Shown here in pieces: positions 28,823 through 38,407 of a stretch of 64,000 bases of DNA. The DNA comes from Gemmatimonadaceae bacterium (GTDB lineage Bacteria > Gemmatimonadota > Gemmatimonadetes > Gemmatimonadales > Gemmatimonadaceae). The notes beneath the pieces were generated by a model, which saw nothing but the letters and a program-made list of their open reading frames with translations, ran no database searches and was not told where the DNA came from. Made by a program: the position numbers and the translations under genes. The DNA is taken from the NCBI GenBank assembly GCA_019637355.1, contig JAHBVT010000001.1:1705192-1769191 (forward strand), given 5' to 3'. How positions within the stretch are numbered: the stretch's first letter is position 1; the number at the start of each line of letters is the position of its first letter.

Positions 28823-28934
28823 TCAGGGGTGAACGGCTGGCTGGCGCTGGGAGTTCACGCAGGCTCAAACCCTCCGCGGGCCCGCACTGTCGTATGGATG
28901 GACCGAAGGCACCTGTACCCTAACGACCCGACCA

Positions 28935-29993
28935 ATGCCACGCACCGCACTCGCCCTGGCCGCCGCAGTTCTCGTGGCTCTCCCCTGCCGCGCCGACGCG
29001 CAGGCCGGCTCCGAACGGCACACCCTCAGCGGCGATCGCGTGGAGGTCTGGAACCTCGCCGGCCGCGCCGAGCTCGTCGCCGGCAGCGGACGCGAGGTGG
29101 TGGTGGAGCTGCGCCGCGGCGGCGCAGACGGCAGCCGCCTGACCGTCAATGCACGAAACGGGCGGCTGATCGTAGAGTACCCTGACCGCGACATCGTGTA
29201 CGACAGCCCGGATGGGGGATTCCGTTCCGAAATCCGGGTGGACCGCAACTCCGACGGCACGTTCTCTGGCGGCTGGGGCAGCGACCGCGACGGCGGCTCC
29301 GTGCGCGTCCGCACCAGTGGCAGCGGCCTGCGCGCCCACGCCGACCTCCGCATCGCCGTGCCCGCCGGCCAGCGCGTACTCGTCGCCATCGGCCTCGGTG
29401 TGATTGAAGCGACCAACGTGAACGGCGACCTCGAGCTACGCACCCAGGCCTCGCGAATCCAGGGTAGCGGGCTCGGCGGCGCGCTCGTGGCCCGCACGGG
29501 CAGCGGCGGCATCGAGCTCGCCAACAGCGATATGAGCCGGCTTCAGGTCGCGACCGGTTCCGGCGGCCTGCGGCTAGACCGCGTGAAGTCTGGCGAGTTC
29601 AAGGCCAGCACGGGCTCCGGCCGCATCGAGGGCCGCGAGCTGACAGCCGATCGTTTTGAAGCCTCGACGGGCTCGGGCGGGATCGAAATCTTCGGACTCA
29701 ACGGGCGCGACGTGCGTACCTCGACCGGCTCGGGTGGTATTCGCCTCGAGCTGGGACAACAGCCCGGCAGCATCACCGCCAGCGCGGGCTCCGGCGGCGT
29801 GACGCTGCGGCTGCCGGCCGGAGTGAGCGCGGAGGTGGACGCGCGCACCGGCTCGGGTCGCATCACCACCGACTTCCCCGTCACGATGGACGAGGTGCGG
29901 CGCAACAGCCTGCGCGGGCGGATCGGCAGCGGCGAGGGCGGCCGCATCCGCGTGACCACCGGATCCGGCGGGATTCGGCTTGAGCGGCACTGA
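28935..29993 (+). CDS. Secreted DUF4097-family beta-repeat protein
   Basis: 352 aa with a signal peptide (1-22). From about residue 140 the sequence is a series of ~18-22-residue strands each with T-G-S-G-G-I or a variant (G-S-G-R-I, G-S-G-G-V), the pattern of DUF4097 proteins predicted to form a right-handed beta-helix or adhesin-like solenoid outside the cytoplasmic membrane. Residues ~95-125 are Asp/Gly-rich (D-G-T-F-S-G-G-W-G-S-D-R-D-G-G). No catalytic residues. Monocistronic, with a hairpin at its 3' end. DUF4097 proteins often accompany anti-sigma/zinc-finger genes, but none is seen here. Confidence 0.85.
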   Translation: MPRTALALAAAVLVALPCRADAQAGSERHTLSGDRVEVWNLAGRAELVAGSGREVVVELRRGGADGSRLTVNARNGRLIVEYPDRDIVYDSPDGGFRSEIRVDRNSDGTFSGGWGSDRDGGSVRVRTSGSGLRAHADLRIAVPAGQRVLVAIGLGVIEATNVNGDLELRTQASRIQGSGLGGALVARTGSGGIELANSDMSRLQVATGSGGLRLDRVKSGEFKASTGSGRIEGRELTADRFEASTGSGGIEIFGLNGRDVRTSTGSGGIRLELGQQPGSITASAGSGGVTLRLPAGVSAEVDARTGSGRITTDFPVTMDEVRRNSLRGRIGSGEGGRIRVTTGSGGIRLERH

Positions 29994-30015
29994 TTGCCGC
30001 ATACGCTCCGGCCGT

Positions 30016-30056
30016 ACCGGCCGTCGCACCCTGCAACTCAGGGCACGACGGCCGGT
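30016..30056 (+). terminator. Inverted repeat between convergent DUF4097 and ptrB genes
   Basis: 11-bp perfect arms (30016-30026, 30046-30056) with a 19-nt loop, followed by TTCA. The right arm lies within the last codons of the convergent ptrB gene. Likely a weak terminator for the plus-strand gene. Confidence 0.5.
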
Positions 30057-32167
30057 TTCACTTGGTCGAGCACAAAGGCATAGCGGAACGCGACCTCGCG
30101 ATACCGTTCGTAGCGCCCCGATCCGCCGCCGTGCCCTGCCGACATCTGCATCCGCAGCAGCAAGGGATTCTGGTCCGTCTTCAACGCGCGGAGCTTGGCG
30201 ACCCACTTGGTGGGCTCCCAATAGGCGACGCGTGAGTCGTAGAGCCCGCTGACGACGAGCATCGCGGGGTACGCCTTGCGTTCGACGTTGTCGTACGGCG
30301 AGTACGCGCGCATATAGCGGTACTCCTCGGGGACGTTGGGATTCCCCCACTGCAGCCATTCCTGCGCCGTGAGTGGAATGCTGGCGTCGAGCATCGTGTT
30401 GATCACGTCCACGAACGGCACGTCAGCGACGACGGCACGGAAGAGATCGGGGCGCATATTCGCGACCGCGCCCATCAAGAGGCCACCGGCGCTGCCTCCC
30501 TGGGCCACCAAGCGATCGCGAGACGTGTAGCCCTCGCGCACGAGATGCTCGGCGACGTCGATGAAGTCGGTGAACGTATTCATCTTCTTCAGCATCTTGC
30601 CGTCGTCGTACCACTGGCGACCCATCTCCTGGCCACCGCGGATGTGCGCGATGGCATAGGTGACGTCGCGGTCCACGAGCGAGAAGCGCAGCGAGCTGAA
30701 GGTCGGCTCCATCGTCGCGCCGTAAGAGCCGTAAGCATACAGCAGCAGCGGCCGCGAGCCGTCGCGCCGCAAATCGTTGCGGTACACCATCGAGACCGGC
30801 ACGCGCGTCCCGTCGCGGGCCGTGGCGTAGGTCCGCTCCACACTGTACCGCGACGGATCGAAGCCGCCGAGCACTTCGTCGCGCTTGCGCAACTCGCGGC
30901 TGCGGGTGTCCATCTGGTAGTCGTACACCGAGGTGGGCGTCACCAGCGAGCTGTAGCTGAAGCGCAGCAGGTCGGTGTCGAACTCAGGGTTGCTGCCGGG
31001 AAACACGCCGTACGCCGTCTCCGGGAACGACACGTCGTGCGAGGTGCCGGCGGCGAGGTCGTGGACCACGAGGCGTCGCAGTCCATCGCGTCGTTCCATC
31101 ACCACCAGGTGCCGCTTGAAGGCCATCACGCCTTCGACGAACGCCTCCGGGCGGTGGGGCAGCCACTCTTCCCAGCGCTCCGGCGCATCGAAGCGCGCAC
31201 GCATCACCTTGAAGTTTGGCGCATCTTGGTTGGTGTAGATGTAGAACCAGCCGTCGCCGGGGACCACGTCGTACTCCAGCTCGGGTCGCCGACGCGCAAT
31301 CACGCGCGGCGGCTCGATGGGCCGCGCCGCCGACACCACGTAGAACTCGGCCGAGGTGAACGACGAACTCCCGAAGACAATCCACTCCCCGCTGCGCGAG
31401 CGCGAGAGCGAGACGTTGAACATCACATCCGGCTCGTGGTACACGAGCACGTCCTGCTCGCGCGGCGTCCCGACGACGTGCCGCCAGACCTTGTCGCCGC
31501 GCTTGGCGGAATCGAAGGTCACGTAGAACAACGTGCGGTTGTCGTTGGCCCAGGCGAGGCCCCAGCTCAACTTCTCGAGCCGGTCCTCGAGCCATTCCCC
31601 GCTGCGCAGGTCACGCACGCGCAGGGCGAAGTCCTCGTAGCCGTTGGTATCCACCAGTGCGGCGAGGAGGTTGCCGTCGGGCGACACCTCGAGTCCGCCA
31701 AGTTCGTAGTACGCGTGTCCCTCGGCCTCGACGTTCTCGTCGAGGTAGATCTCCTCAGTTGCGTCGAGCGACCCACGCTTGCGCGCGTGAATGGGATACT
31801 GCTTGCCCTTCTCGGTGCGCGAGTAGTAGTACCAGCCGCCATCGCGCACGGGGACGCTGTCGTCGTCTTCCTTGATGCGCGCGACGATCTCGGCGTACAG
31901 CTGGTCCTCCAACGCCTTCGTGTGCGCGGTCATCGCGTCGGTGTACGCGTTCTCGCGCTCGAGGTACGGGATCGTCTCAGCGTGGTCGCGGTCGCGGAAG
32001 TAGGCGTAGTCGTCCACGCGGCGTTCGCCGTGGAGGACGGATTCCACCGGGATGCGTTTGGCCACCGGCGGCTGCGGCTTGGGTTGCGGAGCTTGGCTCA
32101 TCAGGGGAAAGCTAGCCAACGCGACGAGCGCGACCGGCCGCAGGAGGAGTGTGGGCAGGTCGCGCAT
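30038..32167 (-). CDS. ptrB: Oligopeptidase B (S9A family) with signal peptide
   Basis: 709 aa. Serine peptidase that cleaves oligopeptides after basic residues. An N-terminal signal-like helix (6-24) is followed by P-V-A-K-R-I-P and the seven-bladed propeller that gates the active site. The alpha/beta-hydrolase domain has S559 in G-G-S-A-G-G, D644 in Y-D-S-R-V-A-Y and H679 in A-G-H-G-G; Y-G-S-Y-G and H-I-R-G-G-Q-E-M-G-R-Q-W-Y are S9A hallmarks. An E-E pair for P1 Arg/Lys selection is plausible but not assigned. Unlike E. coli PtrB it appears to be exported. 22 bp downstream of the leishmanolysin-like gene, so probably co-transcribed. Confidence 0.93.
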   Translation of the reverse strand: MRDLPTLLLRPVALVALASFPLMSQAPQPKPQPPVAKRIPVESVLHGERRVDDYAYFRDRDHAETIPYLERENAYTDAMTAHTKALEDQLYAEIVARIKEDDDSVPVRDGGWYYYSRTEKGKQYPIHARKRGSLDATEEIYLDENVEAEGHAYYELGGLEVSPDGNLLAALVDTNGYEDFALRVRDLRSGEWLEDRLEKLSWGLAWANDNRTLFYVTFDSAKRGDKVWRHVVGTPREQDVLVYHEPDVMFNVSLSRSRSGEWIVFGSSSFTSAEFYVVSAARPIEPPRVIARRRPELEYDVVPGDGWFYIYTNQDAPNFKVMRARFDAPERWEEWLPHRPEAFVEGVMAFKRHLVVMERRDGLRRLVVHDLAAGTSHDVSFPETAYGVFPGSNPEFDTDLLRFSYSSLVTPTSVYDYQMDTRSRELRKRDEVLGGFDPSRYSVERTYATARDGTRVPVSMVYRNDLRRDGSRPLLLYAYGSYGATMEPTFSSLRFSLVDRDVTYAIAHIRGGQEMGRQWYDDGKMLKKMNTFTDFIDVAEHLVREGYTSRDRLVAQGGSAGGLLMGAVANMRPDLFRAVVADVPFVDVINTMLDASIPLTAQEWLQWGNPNVPEEYRYMRAYSPYDNVERKAYPAMLVVSGLYDSRVAYWEPTKWVAKLRALKTDQNPLLLRMQMSAGHGGGSGRYERYREVAFRYAFVLDQVKPAVVP

Positions 32168-32189
32168 CGTCGTCAGGGGACAGCGGTGG

Positions 32190-33935
32190 TCAGTGCAGGA
32201 TGCGCCTGATCCGACCGTCAGGCGTGACTTCGTGCGTCGGCAGGACCGGCGCTGGCAGGCGCAGCCCCTGGTCGCCGGGTGCCATCATCAGACTCGGCGA
32301 CATCAGGGAGCCGCCCAGCAGCGAGTACTCGTCTGCTTGGTGCAGATCGACGCCGAAGCCGAGGTCGCCGAGTGCCTCGATCGTCATCGCCGAGAAGGGC
32401 TGGCGCGCGCCGGTGAGATAGCCCGTCATCAACTCGTGCTGGAAGATGCCCTCGCGCCAGTGCCCGTGGATGGTGCCCGCGCCGCAGCCCGGAATGCCGA
32501 CGCAGTCCTCGATCGGGACGTGCGCGGCACAGGTCGTGGCGCCGCCGTGCCGATCGATGCAGGCATTGCGCGCCCGTGCGCCAAGGAAGCCCGGGTCCAC
32601 GACCGCGCCGGTCCAGAGATTCAATGTCGGTTCGCGCCACGTGGTACCGATGCCAATTACGTGGAGCATCTCGTGCATAATCACGGCGCCAAGCGTCCCA
32701 TTGGCCGCCATATTCGCGAGGTCTGCATCATCGAACCGCATTACGCCCACGGCCGTGAGCCGTGATGTGGAGCGCACCCAGCAAGGGCCGGCCGAGCCCA
32801 GCACGCCGCCGGGACCATCGATCGGCACGATGGCCGCGAAGATGATGATGCCGGCAGTGACTTCGTTGAGCGGTTGGTTGTCCGCACAGGCGATGTTAGC
32901 GGAAATCAACGTAGCTGGCAGCGGATTACGGATGACGGCCTTGATGCGCCGTTCCGCGCACTCAAACGCCGCTTGCACCGCTGCGCTCGGTGCGCCGGTA
33001 TAGAATCGCACGCTCAGCGGGAAGCCCCCGGCCGGCGCGGCGCCACAGGCATCCACCGTCAGCGTGACGGTGTCAGCGACGGAGCCGTATGTGGCGATAA
33101 TCTGCGTTGTGCCGAACACCCCGTTCGTCGTCGAAACGAGCCCGCCCTCGCTAACGCTCGCGATGGCTGGATTCGTTGACGTGAAGCTCGCGACGACGTC
33201 CATCCGGCCTCCGTCAAGGAGCACGGCGGCCGCGCCCAGCCGCTTCGAGTAGCCAGCCTTCACGAAGGGCTGTTGCGGGAGCACGTCGAGGCCGGCCAGG
33301 AGCGAGGGCGCGACCGAGACCAGCACGGAGTCTTGCAGCGCACCGGAGCTCCCCACGACCCACACGTCACGATTCTCGGAATCGATGAACGTGCGGCGCA
33401 GCAACTGCCCGTCGCTGGTGACACGCAGCTTGGATGTGTCACGAGACACCCACTCGACCAGGCGACCGGTCAACAGATTGTTCTGTGAATCACGTAGCTG
33501 TACCGCAAGGATTGGCGCGTCCGCGCCGGAGAGCGTGCCCGCTGGAGGCACGATAGTGAGACTCGTCGGGATGCTCGGCTGCACCGCAATCGCCGCGGTG
33601 CCCGACACCCCCTCCGACACTGCCGTGACCACCGTCGGCTTGTTGATGGCGCCCGTGTTGTACTTGGCCGTCACCAGGCCGCTGGCCGAGACGGTGAGCA
33701 CGGTCGTGTCCAGCGCGCTCCAGGCGGTCGGCCGATCACCGAGGTTTCGGCCCTTGCTGTCGGTGAGCGTGGCGGTGAGCTGCAGCGCGGCACCGCTGGC
33801 AATGGAGGACGCGCCAGGACCGACGGTCACATTGGCCACCGTGGACGGCGGCTTGGTCGGTGACTCGCAGGCCACCCCGCCCAACACCAACGTCGCCGTC
33901 ACCAGCCCACGAACCACCCGTCGCAGCTGCCGCAT
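32190..33935 (-). CDS. Leishmanolysin-like (M8) metallopeptidase lipoprotein with Ig-like domains
   Basis: 581 aa. Lipobox G-V-A-C (Cys23) anchors it to a membrane. Residues ~33-120 and ~225-295 are BIG2-type Ig-like domains (T-A-T-L-T-D-S-K-G, A-W-S-A-L-D-T-T-V-L-T-V-S-A-S-G-L-V-T-A), with a further Ig-like stretch between. The catalytic part has H-E-M-L-H-V-I-G at 421-428, extended by G-I-G-T-T-W, and a distal G-H-W-R-E-G-I-F-Q-H-E-L-M-T-G with H492 as probable third zinc ligand, as in leishmanolysins. Several cysteines (~459, 469, 478, 484) may form disulfides. The codons for I-M just before H-E-M-L-H use ATT ATG instead of the usual ATC, avoiding CATG. Confidence 0.88.
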   Translation of the reverse strand: MRQLRRVVRGLVTATLVLGGVACESPTKPPSTVANVTVGPGASSIASGAALQLTATLTDSKGRNLGDRPTAWSALDTTVLTVSASGLVTAKYNTGAINKPTVVTAVSEGVSGTAAIAVQPSIPTSLTIVPPAGTLSGADAPILAVQLRDSQNNLLTGRLVEWVSRDTSKLRVTSDGQLLRRTFIDSENRDVWVVGSSGALQDSVLVSVAPSLLAGLDVLPQQPFVKAGYSKRLGAAAVLLDGGRMDVVASFTSTNPAIASVSEGGLVSTTNGVFGTTQIIATYGSVADTVTLTVDACGAAPAGGFPLSVRFYTGAPSAAVQAAFECAERRIKAVIRNPLPATLISANIACADNQPLNEVTAGIIIFAAIVPIDGPGGVLGSAGPCWVRSTSRLTAVGVMRFDDADLANMAANGTLGAVIMHEMLHVIGIGTTWREPTLNLWTGAVVDPGFLGARARNACIDRHGGATTCAAHVPIEDCVGIPGCGAGTIHGHWREGIFQHELMTGYLTGARQPFSAMTIEALGDLGFGVDLHQADEYSLLGGSLMSPSLMMAPGDQGLRLPAPVLPTHEVTPDGRIRRILH

Positions 33936-34061
33936 CCGTCACTCCACCCTGAAATGGGAATTCACCCTGTGACGCTACTGGCGCGCACCGCCCGTTCACA
34001 AGGGGGACAGGGTCCAACCCGCCGCTTCCCTTCCCCCCGCACGGGCAGGACATTACCCGAT

Positions 34062-34535
34062 ATGCCCTCGTCCCCCGGCACCCGCCTCCTCGCCCTCTGG
34101 CGCCGCCTGCGGCCCCTGCCCGGCGGTGAGTGGCTCTTCGCCAAGATCTTCGCCCGCACCGTGCCCTACTCGGGCTCGGTCAAACCCCGTATCCGCGTAC
34201 TCGAACCCGGGCACGCGGAGGTGGAGATTCCGGACATCCGTGCCAACCGTCAGCACCTCGGGTCGGTGCACGCGATCGCCCTGATGAACGTCGCCGAGAT
34301 GGCCAGCGGGCTGGCGATGATGTCCGGCCTGCCCGCAGGCGTCCGCGGCATCGTCACGACGCTCGCGATGACCTACCACAAGAAGGCCCGCGGCACCATC
34401 CGCGCCGTGAGCCGCGTCACTGTTCCGGTCGTCACCGAAGACCGGGACTTTGAGGTGATTGCGGAGTGCCTAGACCCCAGCGGGACCGTCGTCGCCACCG
34501 GGCGCGTGACCTGGCGCCTGGGGCCGGCGCGATGA
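34062..34535 (+). CDS. DUF4442 hotdog-fold thioesterase-like protein
   Basis: 157 aa from ATG 34062; the upstream in-frame ATG (33954) would overlap the promoter region of the divergent lipoprotein gene. Hotdog fold: V-P-Y-S-G-S-V-K-P, then N-R-Q-H-L-G-S-V-H-A-I-A-L-M-N-V-A-E with the acidic residue on the central helix, and Y-H-K-K-A-R-G in the expected DUF4442 place. Probably hydrolyses or binds an acyl-CoA; substrate unknown. Overlaps the next gene by ATGA, so made together with the nitronate-monooxygenase-like enzyme. Confidence 0.85.
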   Translation: MPSSPGTRLLALWRRLRPLPGGEWLFAKIFARTVPYSGSVKPRIRVLEPGHAEVEIPDIRANRQHLGSVHAIALMNVAEMASGLAMMSGLPAGVRGIVTTLAMTYHKKARGTIRAVSRVTVPVVTEDRDFEVIAECLDPSGTVVATGRVTWRLGPAR

Positions 34536-35503
34536 CCGACACGGCCTTCACCCGTCACACCGGCGTCCGCGTCCCGCTCATCTGCGGGCCGATGTACCCC
34601 TGCTCGAATCCGGAACTGGTCGCGGCCGTGAGCGAGGCCGGCGGCCTTGGCGTCGTGCAGCCGATCTCGCTGACATACGTTCACGGCTACGACTTCCGGG
34701 CCGGCCTGCGGCACATCCGCAGCCTGACCTCGCGGCCCATCGGCTTCAACGCGCTCATTGAAGGCAACAACAAGCTCTACCGCGAGCGGATGACGCAGTG
34801 GATCGACATCGCGCTTGAGGAGGGCGTGCGCTTCTTCCTCACCTCGCTGGGCAACCCGAAGTGGGTCTGTGAGCGGGTGCACGCGGCGGGCGGCGTGGTC
34901 TACCACGACGTGACCGAGCGGAAGTGGGCGCAGAAGGGTGTGGACGGCGGCGTGGACGGCCTCATCGCGGTCAACAACTTGGCGGGCGGGCACGCGGGCC
35001 GACTCTCGCCCGAAGCCTTGCTTGACGAACTCGCGCCCTTCGGCCTCCCGGTGGTCTCGGCCGGCGGTGTCGGCGATGCCGCGGAGTTCGCGCGCCACTT
35101 GACACTGGGCTACGCCGCGGTGCAACTCGGCACGCGCTTCATCGCCACCACCGAGTGCAAGGCCAGCGACGCCTACAAGCAGGCCATCCTCGATGCCACG
35201 GCCGACGATATCGTCCTCACCGAGCGCCTCACCGGCGTCCCGGTGGCGGTGATCCGCAACGCCTACATCGATCGGCTCGGGACCTCGGCCGGGTGGTTCG
35301 CGCGTTGGATGCTGCGGGGGCGCCGCCGCAAGCACTGGATGCGCACCTGGTACGCCCTGAGCTCGGTGCGCCGGCTCAAGCGCTCGCTGATGACCGATGA
35401 CGTCCGCAGGGAATACTGGCAAGCCGGACGCTCCGTGTCCGGCATTCACGAGGTGAAGCCCGCGGGCGAGATCGTCCGCGAGTTCGCCGCCGCACTCGAC
35501 TGA
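34532..35503 (+). CDS. Nitronate monooxygenase-like FMN enzyme (TIM barrel)
   Basis: 323 aa from ATG 34532. 2-nitropropane dioxygenase/NMO family: P-L-I-C-G-P-M near the N-terminus, G-G-L-G-V-V-Q, the conserved H-D-V near residue 125, V-N-N-L-A-G-G-H-A-G-R and P-V-V-S-A-G-G-V-G-D at the phosphate-binding strands, then V-Q-L-G-T-R-F-I-A-T-T-E-C. The family oxidises nitronates or acts as a flavin-dependent reductase/isomerase; the exact substrate cannot be told. Second gene of a small plus-strand operon after the DUF4442 protein. Confidence 0.9.
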   Translation: MTDTAFTRHTGVRVPLICGPMYPCSNPELVAAVSEAGGLGVVQPISLTYVHGYDFRAGLRHIRSLTSRPIGFNALIEGNNKLYRERMTQWIDIALEEGVRFFLTSLGNPKWVCERVHAAGGVVYHDVTERKWAQKGVDGGVDGLIAVNNLAGGHAGRLSPEALLDELAPFGLPVVSAGGVGDAAEFARHLTLGYAAVQLGTRFIATTECKASDAYKQAILDATADDIVLTERLTGVPVAVIRNAYIDRLGTSAGWFARWMLRGRRRKHWMRTWYALSSVRRLKRSLMTDDVRREYWQAGRSVSGIHEVKPAGEIVREFAAALD

Positions 35504-35506
35504 CCG

Positions 35507-38386
35507 ATGCGCCTGCTCGCAACCCTGCTGCTCTCGTCCACGCTGCTGGCCTCCGCACTCACGGCCCAGGAGGCCGAAGTGCCGAGCCTGCGCTGGCAGA
35601 CCATCCGCACGGAACACTTTCGCATCCACTACGAGCCGGAGCTCGCCGAGTGGGCGCGGAAGCTCGCCGGCCAGATCGAGGGCGTGCGCACGGCGGTCGC
35701 GGCGCGCGTGGGCTACACGCCACCGCGCGTCATCGACATCATCGTCGAAGATCCGCTCAACGTACCCAACGGCTCGGCCTGGCCGTTGCTCACGTACCCG
35801 GCGATGCGCTTCTGGGCGACGCCGCCGGCGCCGACCAGCGGCTTGTCGAACCTCCGCGGCTGGGGCGAGGTGCTCGCCGTGCACGAATACGCGCACCTGG
35901 CGCACCTGCTGCGCCCGTCTCGGGCGCCGCTGGCGTTCCCGCTGGCCGTGCTGGGCGTGCTTCCGCTCGGACCGATCGTCGGATCGCCCGCGTGGGTAGT
36001 CGAAGGCTACGCGACACTGATCGAAGGTGAGCTCACTGGCGCTGGTCGCCCGAACAGCGCGCTGCGGGCCGGCGTGCTACGCACGCTTGCGCTCGAAGGC
36101 GAGTTGCCGGCGTATGCTGCGCTCGACAACACCAATCGGTTCAACGGCGGCGCGATGCGCTACCTCGTGGGCTCGGCGTACCTGGAATGGCTGCAGGCCG
36201 CGCGGGGCGACTCGGCATTGCCGCAGTTGTGGCGTCGGATGACGTCCCGCAGCGACCGTGAGTTTCCAGACGCGTTTACCGGCACCTTCGGCGAACCGCC
36301 GCAGGTGCTGTACGGGCGCTTCAGCGCCGAGGTCACGCAGCGCGCCTTCGCTGCGAAGACGGAGCTTGATGCGGTGCCCAATGCGCGCGGTGAGCTCACG
36401 CAGCGGTGGGGCCAGGCGTCGGGCGCGCCGGACATCTCTCCGAACGGCGAACGGCTCGTCATTCGCCGCGTCACGCCGAATGGCCCGGGCGGACCGATGC
36501 TGTACTCGCTGCTTCCGGACACGGCCGGCGTACGCCGCGATTCCACGCGCCTTGCCAAGCTCCTGAAGAAGGATCCTGAAGATGTCGCGCCGTACCAACC
36601 CTTCCCGCGCGCCTATCCACGCCTCGCGGTGCTCGGACCGGTCGGCGGCGTACCCTACGATGCCCCGCGGTTCTTCGCCGACGGCGATCGCGTGCTCGTG
36701 ACGCGGCCCGTGCGCCTCCGCGACGGGCGGGCGCGCAGCGATCTCTTCGTCTGGAATACCGAGAACGGCAAGGTGCGCCGCGTGACGCGCGGGGCCGGCA
36801 TCCAACTCGCGGATCCCACCCCCGACGGCCGCGAGGCGGTGGCGTTGCAGTGCGGCGCGGGTACCTGTTCGGTCGTCGTCGTGGACCTCAGCAGCGGCGC
36901 ACAACACGTGCTGGCGGTCGGCGGCATCGACCGCGGCTACTCGGGCGTGCGCGTGTCGCCGGACGGTCGCTACGTCGCGACGGCGCGGCAGGATGGCGCG
37001 CGCTGGGATGTGTATGTGATCGAGCTCGCCACCGGGAGCGCACGGCGCGTGGGACCGCAGGACGGCGCTGCGCGTTACGCAGCGACCTGGGAGAGTGACA
37101 GCGCGCTGATCGTCGTGAGCGACGCCTCCGGCGTGCAGGGGCTCGAGCGGCTGTCACTCACCGGCGGCGCTGCTACCGCAGTCGCACAGACGCTCGGCGC
37201 CGCGATGCACCCGGAGGTCGGCCCCGACGGGCGCATCTGGTGGCTGGACCTGCACGCACGCGGCTGGGACCTGCGCAGCAGCGAGGCCGGTACGGCGCTC
37301 CCGGCGACCGCGCCGCTCGACGGCATCAACTTTCCGGCGACGCGACGTGTGAACGCCGCGCTCGCACAGGACTTTGTGGTGGCGCCCGTCGCCGCGCCGC
37401 AGGCGTACGGCGCTGGGCCGTGGGGCGCGATTCTCGTCGCGACCGGCACGAACTTCGCCGATGGCGAGACCTGGAGTCTCGGCGGCTCGTTCGGCGATCC
37501 GCTGGGCCGCGGCACCGTGCTCGCCCACGCGGGTGTCGGGCGATTTGGGGCGTGGAGCGGTGCGCGGGCCGCTTACACCTGGCGCGGCTGGCGTCCGGAA
37601 CTGCAGTTGCAGGGCTTCACGACGGATTACCGGCCGTCGCAGCACGCGTTCCGCACCGGCCCGCTCGTCGATGTGCTCGATGCCACTTACGACGGCGGTA
37701 GCGCGAGCGTGACCCTGCGTCGTAGCGGGCGCTATGGACGCACGACGTATCGCGTGGGCGGAAGCGCCGGCAGCGTGCGCAACCCGACGCTCGCGACTGA
37801 TGCCGTCGAGCGCCAGCTCGGCTTCGCGTCGCTGGCCGGCGACTACACGTTCACGCCTCGGTTGGGACGGCGCGCCCAGCTGCGCTACCAGTTGGACGTA
37901 AGCACCGGACGCACGGATGGCCGCGAGTGGCAACGCCGCGTCGCGGACATCACAGTCGGGATGTCCGTGCCCGCCGGCGGGGCGAACCTGCGACTGCGTG
38001 GCGGCGACGTGTCGAAGGAGGCGCAGTACTTTGAGCAGTTTGCCATCGGCGGCACGGCGTCGCCGTACGTGGATGCCGCCGTGCTCGCACAGCGCGTCGA
38101 GCATCCCGGGCTCGCCTTCGCGATCGCCGGCGGCACGCGGTATGGCATCGCCACACTCGAGACCGCGGGTCCGCTCCGTGCCTACCACGACTGGATCGCG
38201 GCCGGCACCGACGGCGTCTACGGACAGACCCTGCGCGTGCTCGGCCTCGAGTACGCGATGGCGATTCCGCGCATCACCGTGATGCGGGTCCCACCCGGGC
38301 ATTTGCGTGCCGGCGTGAGCCACACGCTCAACGGGCAGTCTCGCAACGTGACCATCGGCTACCTCGGACTCTCGATCGCGCCCTGA
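35507..38386 (+). CDS. Secreted metallopeptidase / TolB-type propeller / outer-membrane barrel fusion
   Basis: 959 aa. Signal peptide 1-20. Residues ~28-230 resemble peptidase-MA-like domains with the zinc motif H-E-Y-A-H at 126-130 and E166 in W-V-V-E-G-Y-A as probable third ligand. Residues ~300-620 are WD40/PD40-like propeller blades (D-I-S-P-N-G-E-R-L-V-I-R-R, V-S-P-D-G-R-Y-V-A-T-A, V-G-P-D-G-R-I-W-W-L). From ~650 alternating strands with aromatic girdles (L-G-R-G-T-V-L-A-H-A-G-V-G, L-Q-L-Q-G-F-T-T-D-Y-R) end in N-V-T-I-G-Y-L-G-L-S-I-A-P, like an outer-membrane barrel. A surface protease tethered in its own barrel is a reasonable inference. It follows the NMO-like gene by 3 bp. Confidence 0.85.
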   Translation: MRLLATLLLSSTLLASALTAQEAEVPSLRWQTIRTEHFRIHYEPELAEWARKLAGQIEGVRTAVAARVGYTPPRVIDIIVEDPLNVPNGSAWPLLTYPAMRFWATPPAPTSGLSNLRGWGEVLAVHEYAHLAHLLRPSRAPLAFPLAVLGVLPLGPIVGSPAWVVEGYATLIEGELTGAGRPNSALRAGVLRTLALEGELPAYAALDNTNRFNGGAMRYLVGSAYLEWLQAARGDSALPQLWRRMTSRSDREFPDAFTGTFGEPPQVLYGRFSAEVTQRAFAAKTELDAVPNARGELTQRWGQASGAPDISPNGERLVIRRVTPNGPGGPMLYSLLPDTAGVRRDSTRLAKLLKKDPEDVAPYQPFPRAYPRLAVLGPVGGVPYDAPRFFADGDRVLVTRPVRLRDGRARSDLFVWNTENGKVRRVTRGAGIQLADPTPDGREAVALQCGAGTCSVVVVDLSSGAQHVLAVGGIDRGYSGVRVSPDGRYVATARQDGARWDVYVIELATGSARRVGPQDGAARYAATWESDSALIVVSDASGVQGLERLSLTGGAATAVAQTLGAAMHPEVGPDGRIWWLDLHARGWDLRSSEAGTALPATAPLDGINFPATRRVNAALAQDFVVAPVAAPQAYGAGPWGAILVATGTNFADGETWSLGGSFGDPLGRGTVLAHAGVGRFGAWSGARAAYTWRGWRPELQLQGFTTDYRPSQHAFRTGPLVDVLDATYDGGSASVTLRRSGRYGRTTYRVGGSAGSVRNPTLATDAVERQLGFASLAGDYTFTPRLGRRAQLRYQLDVSTGRTDGREWQRRVADITVGMSVPAGGANLRLRGGDVSKEAQYFEQFAIGGTASPYVDAAVLAQRVEHPGLAFAIAGGTRYGIATLETAGPLRAYHDWIAAGTDGVYGQTLRVLGLEYAMAIPRITVMRVPPGHLRAGVSHTLNGQSRNVTIGYLGLSIAP

Positions 38387-38407
38387 CTGGCGAGACACGC
38401 CGCGCGC

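Noticed and set aside
30545..32209. 554-codon plus-strand frame opposite ptrB
   Set aside because: Shadow of oligopeptidase B; no start signal and no recognisable domain.
34373..35905. 510-codon minus-strand open frame opposite the thioesterase and nitronate monooxygenase genes
   Set aside because: Composition artefact of high GC; the plus-strand genes have clear motifs and overlapping starts.
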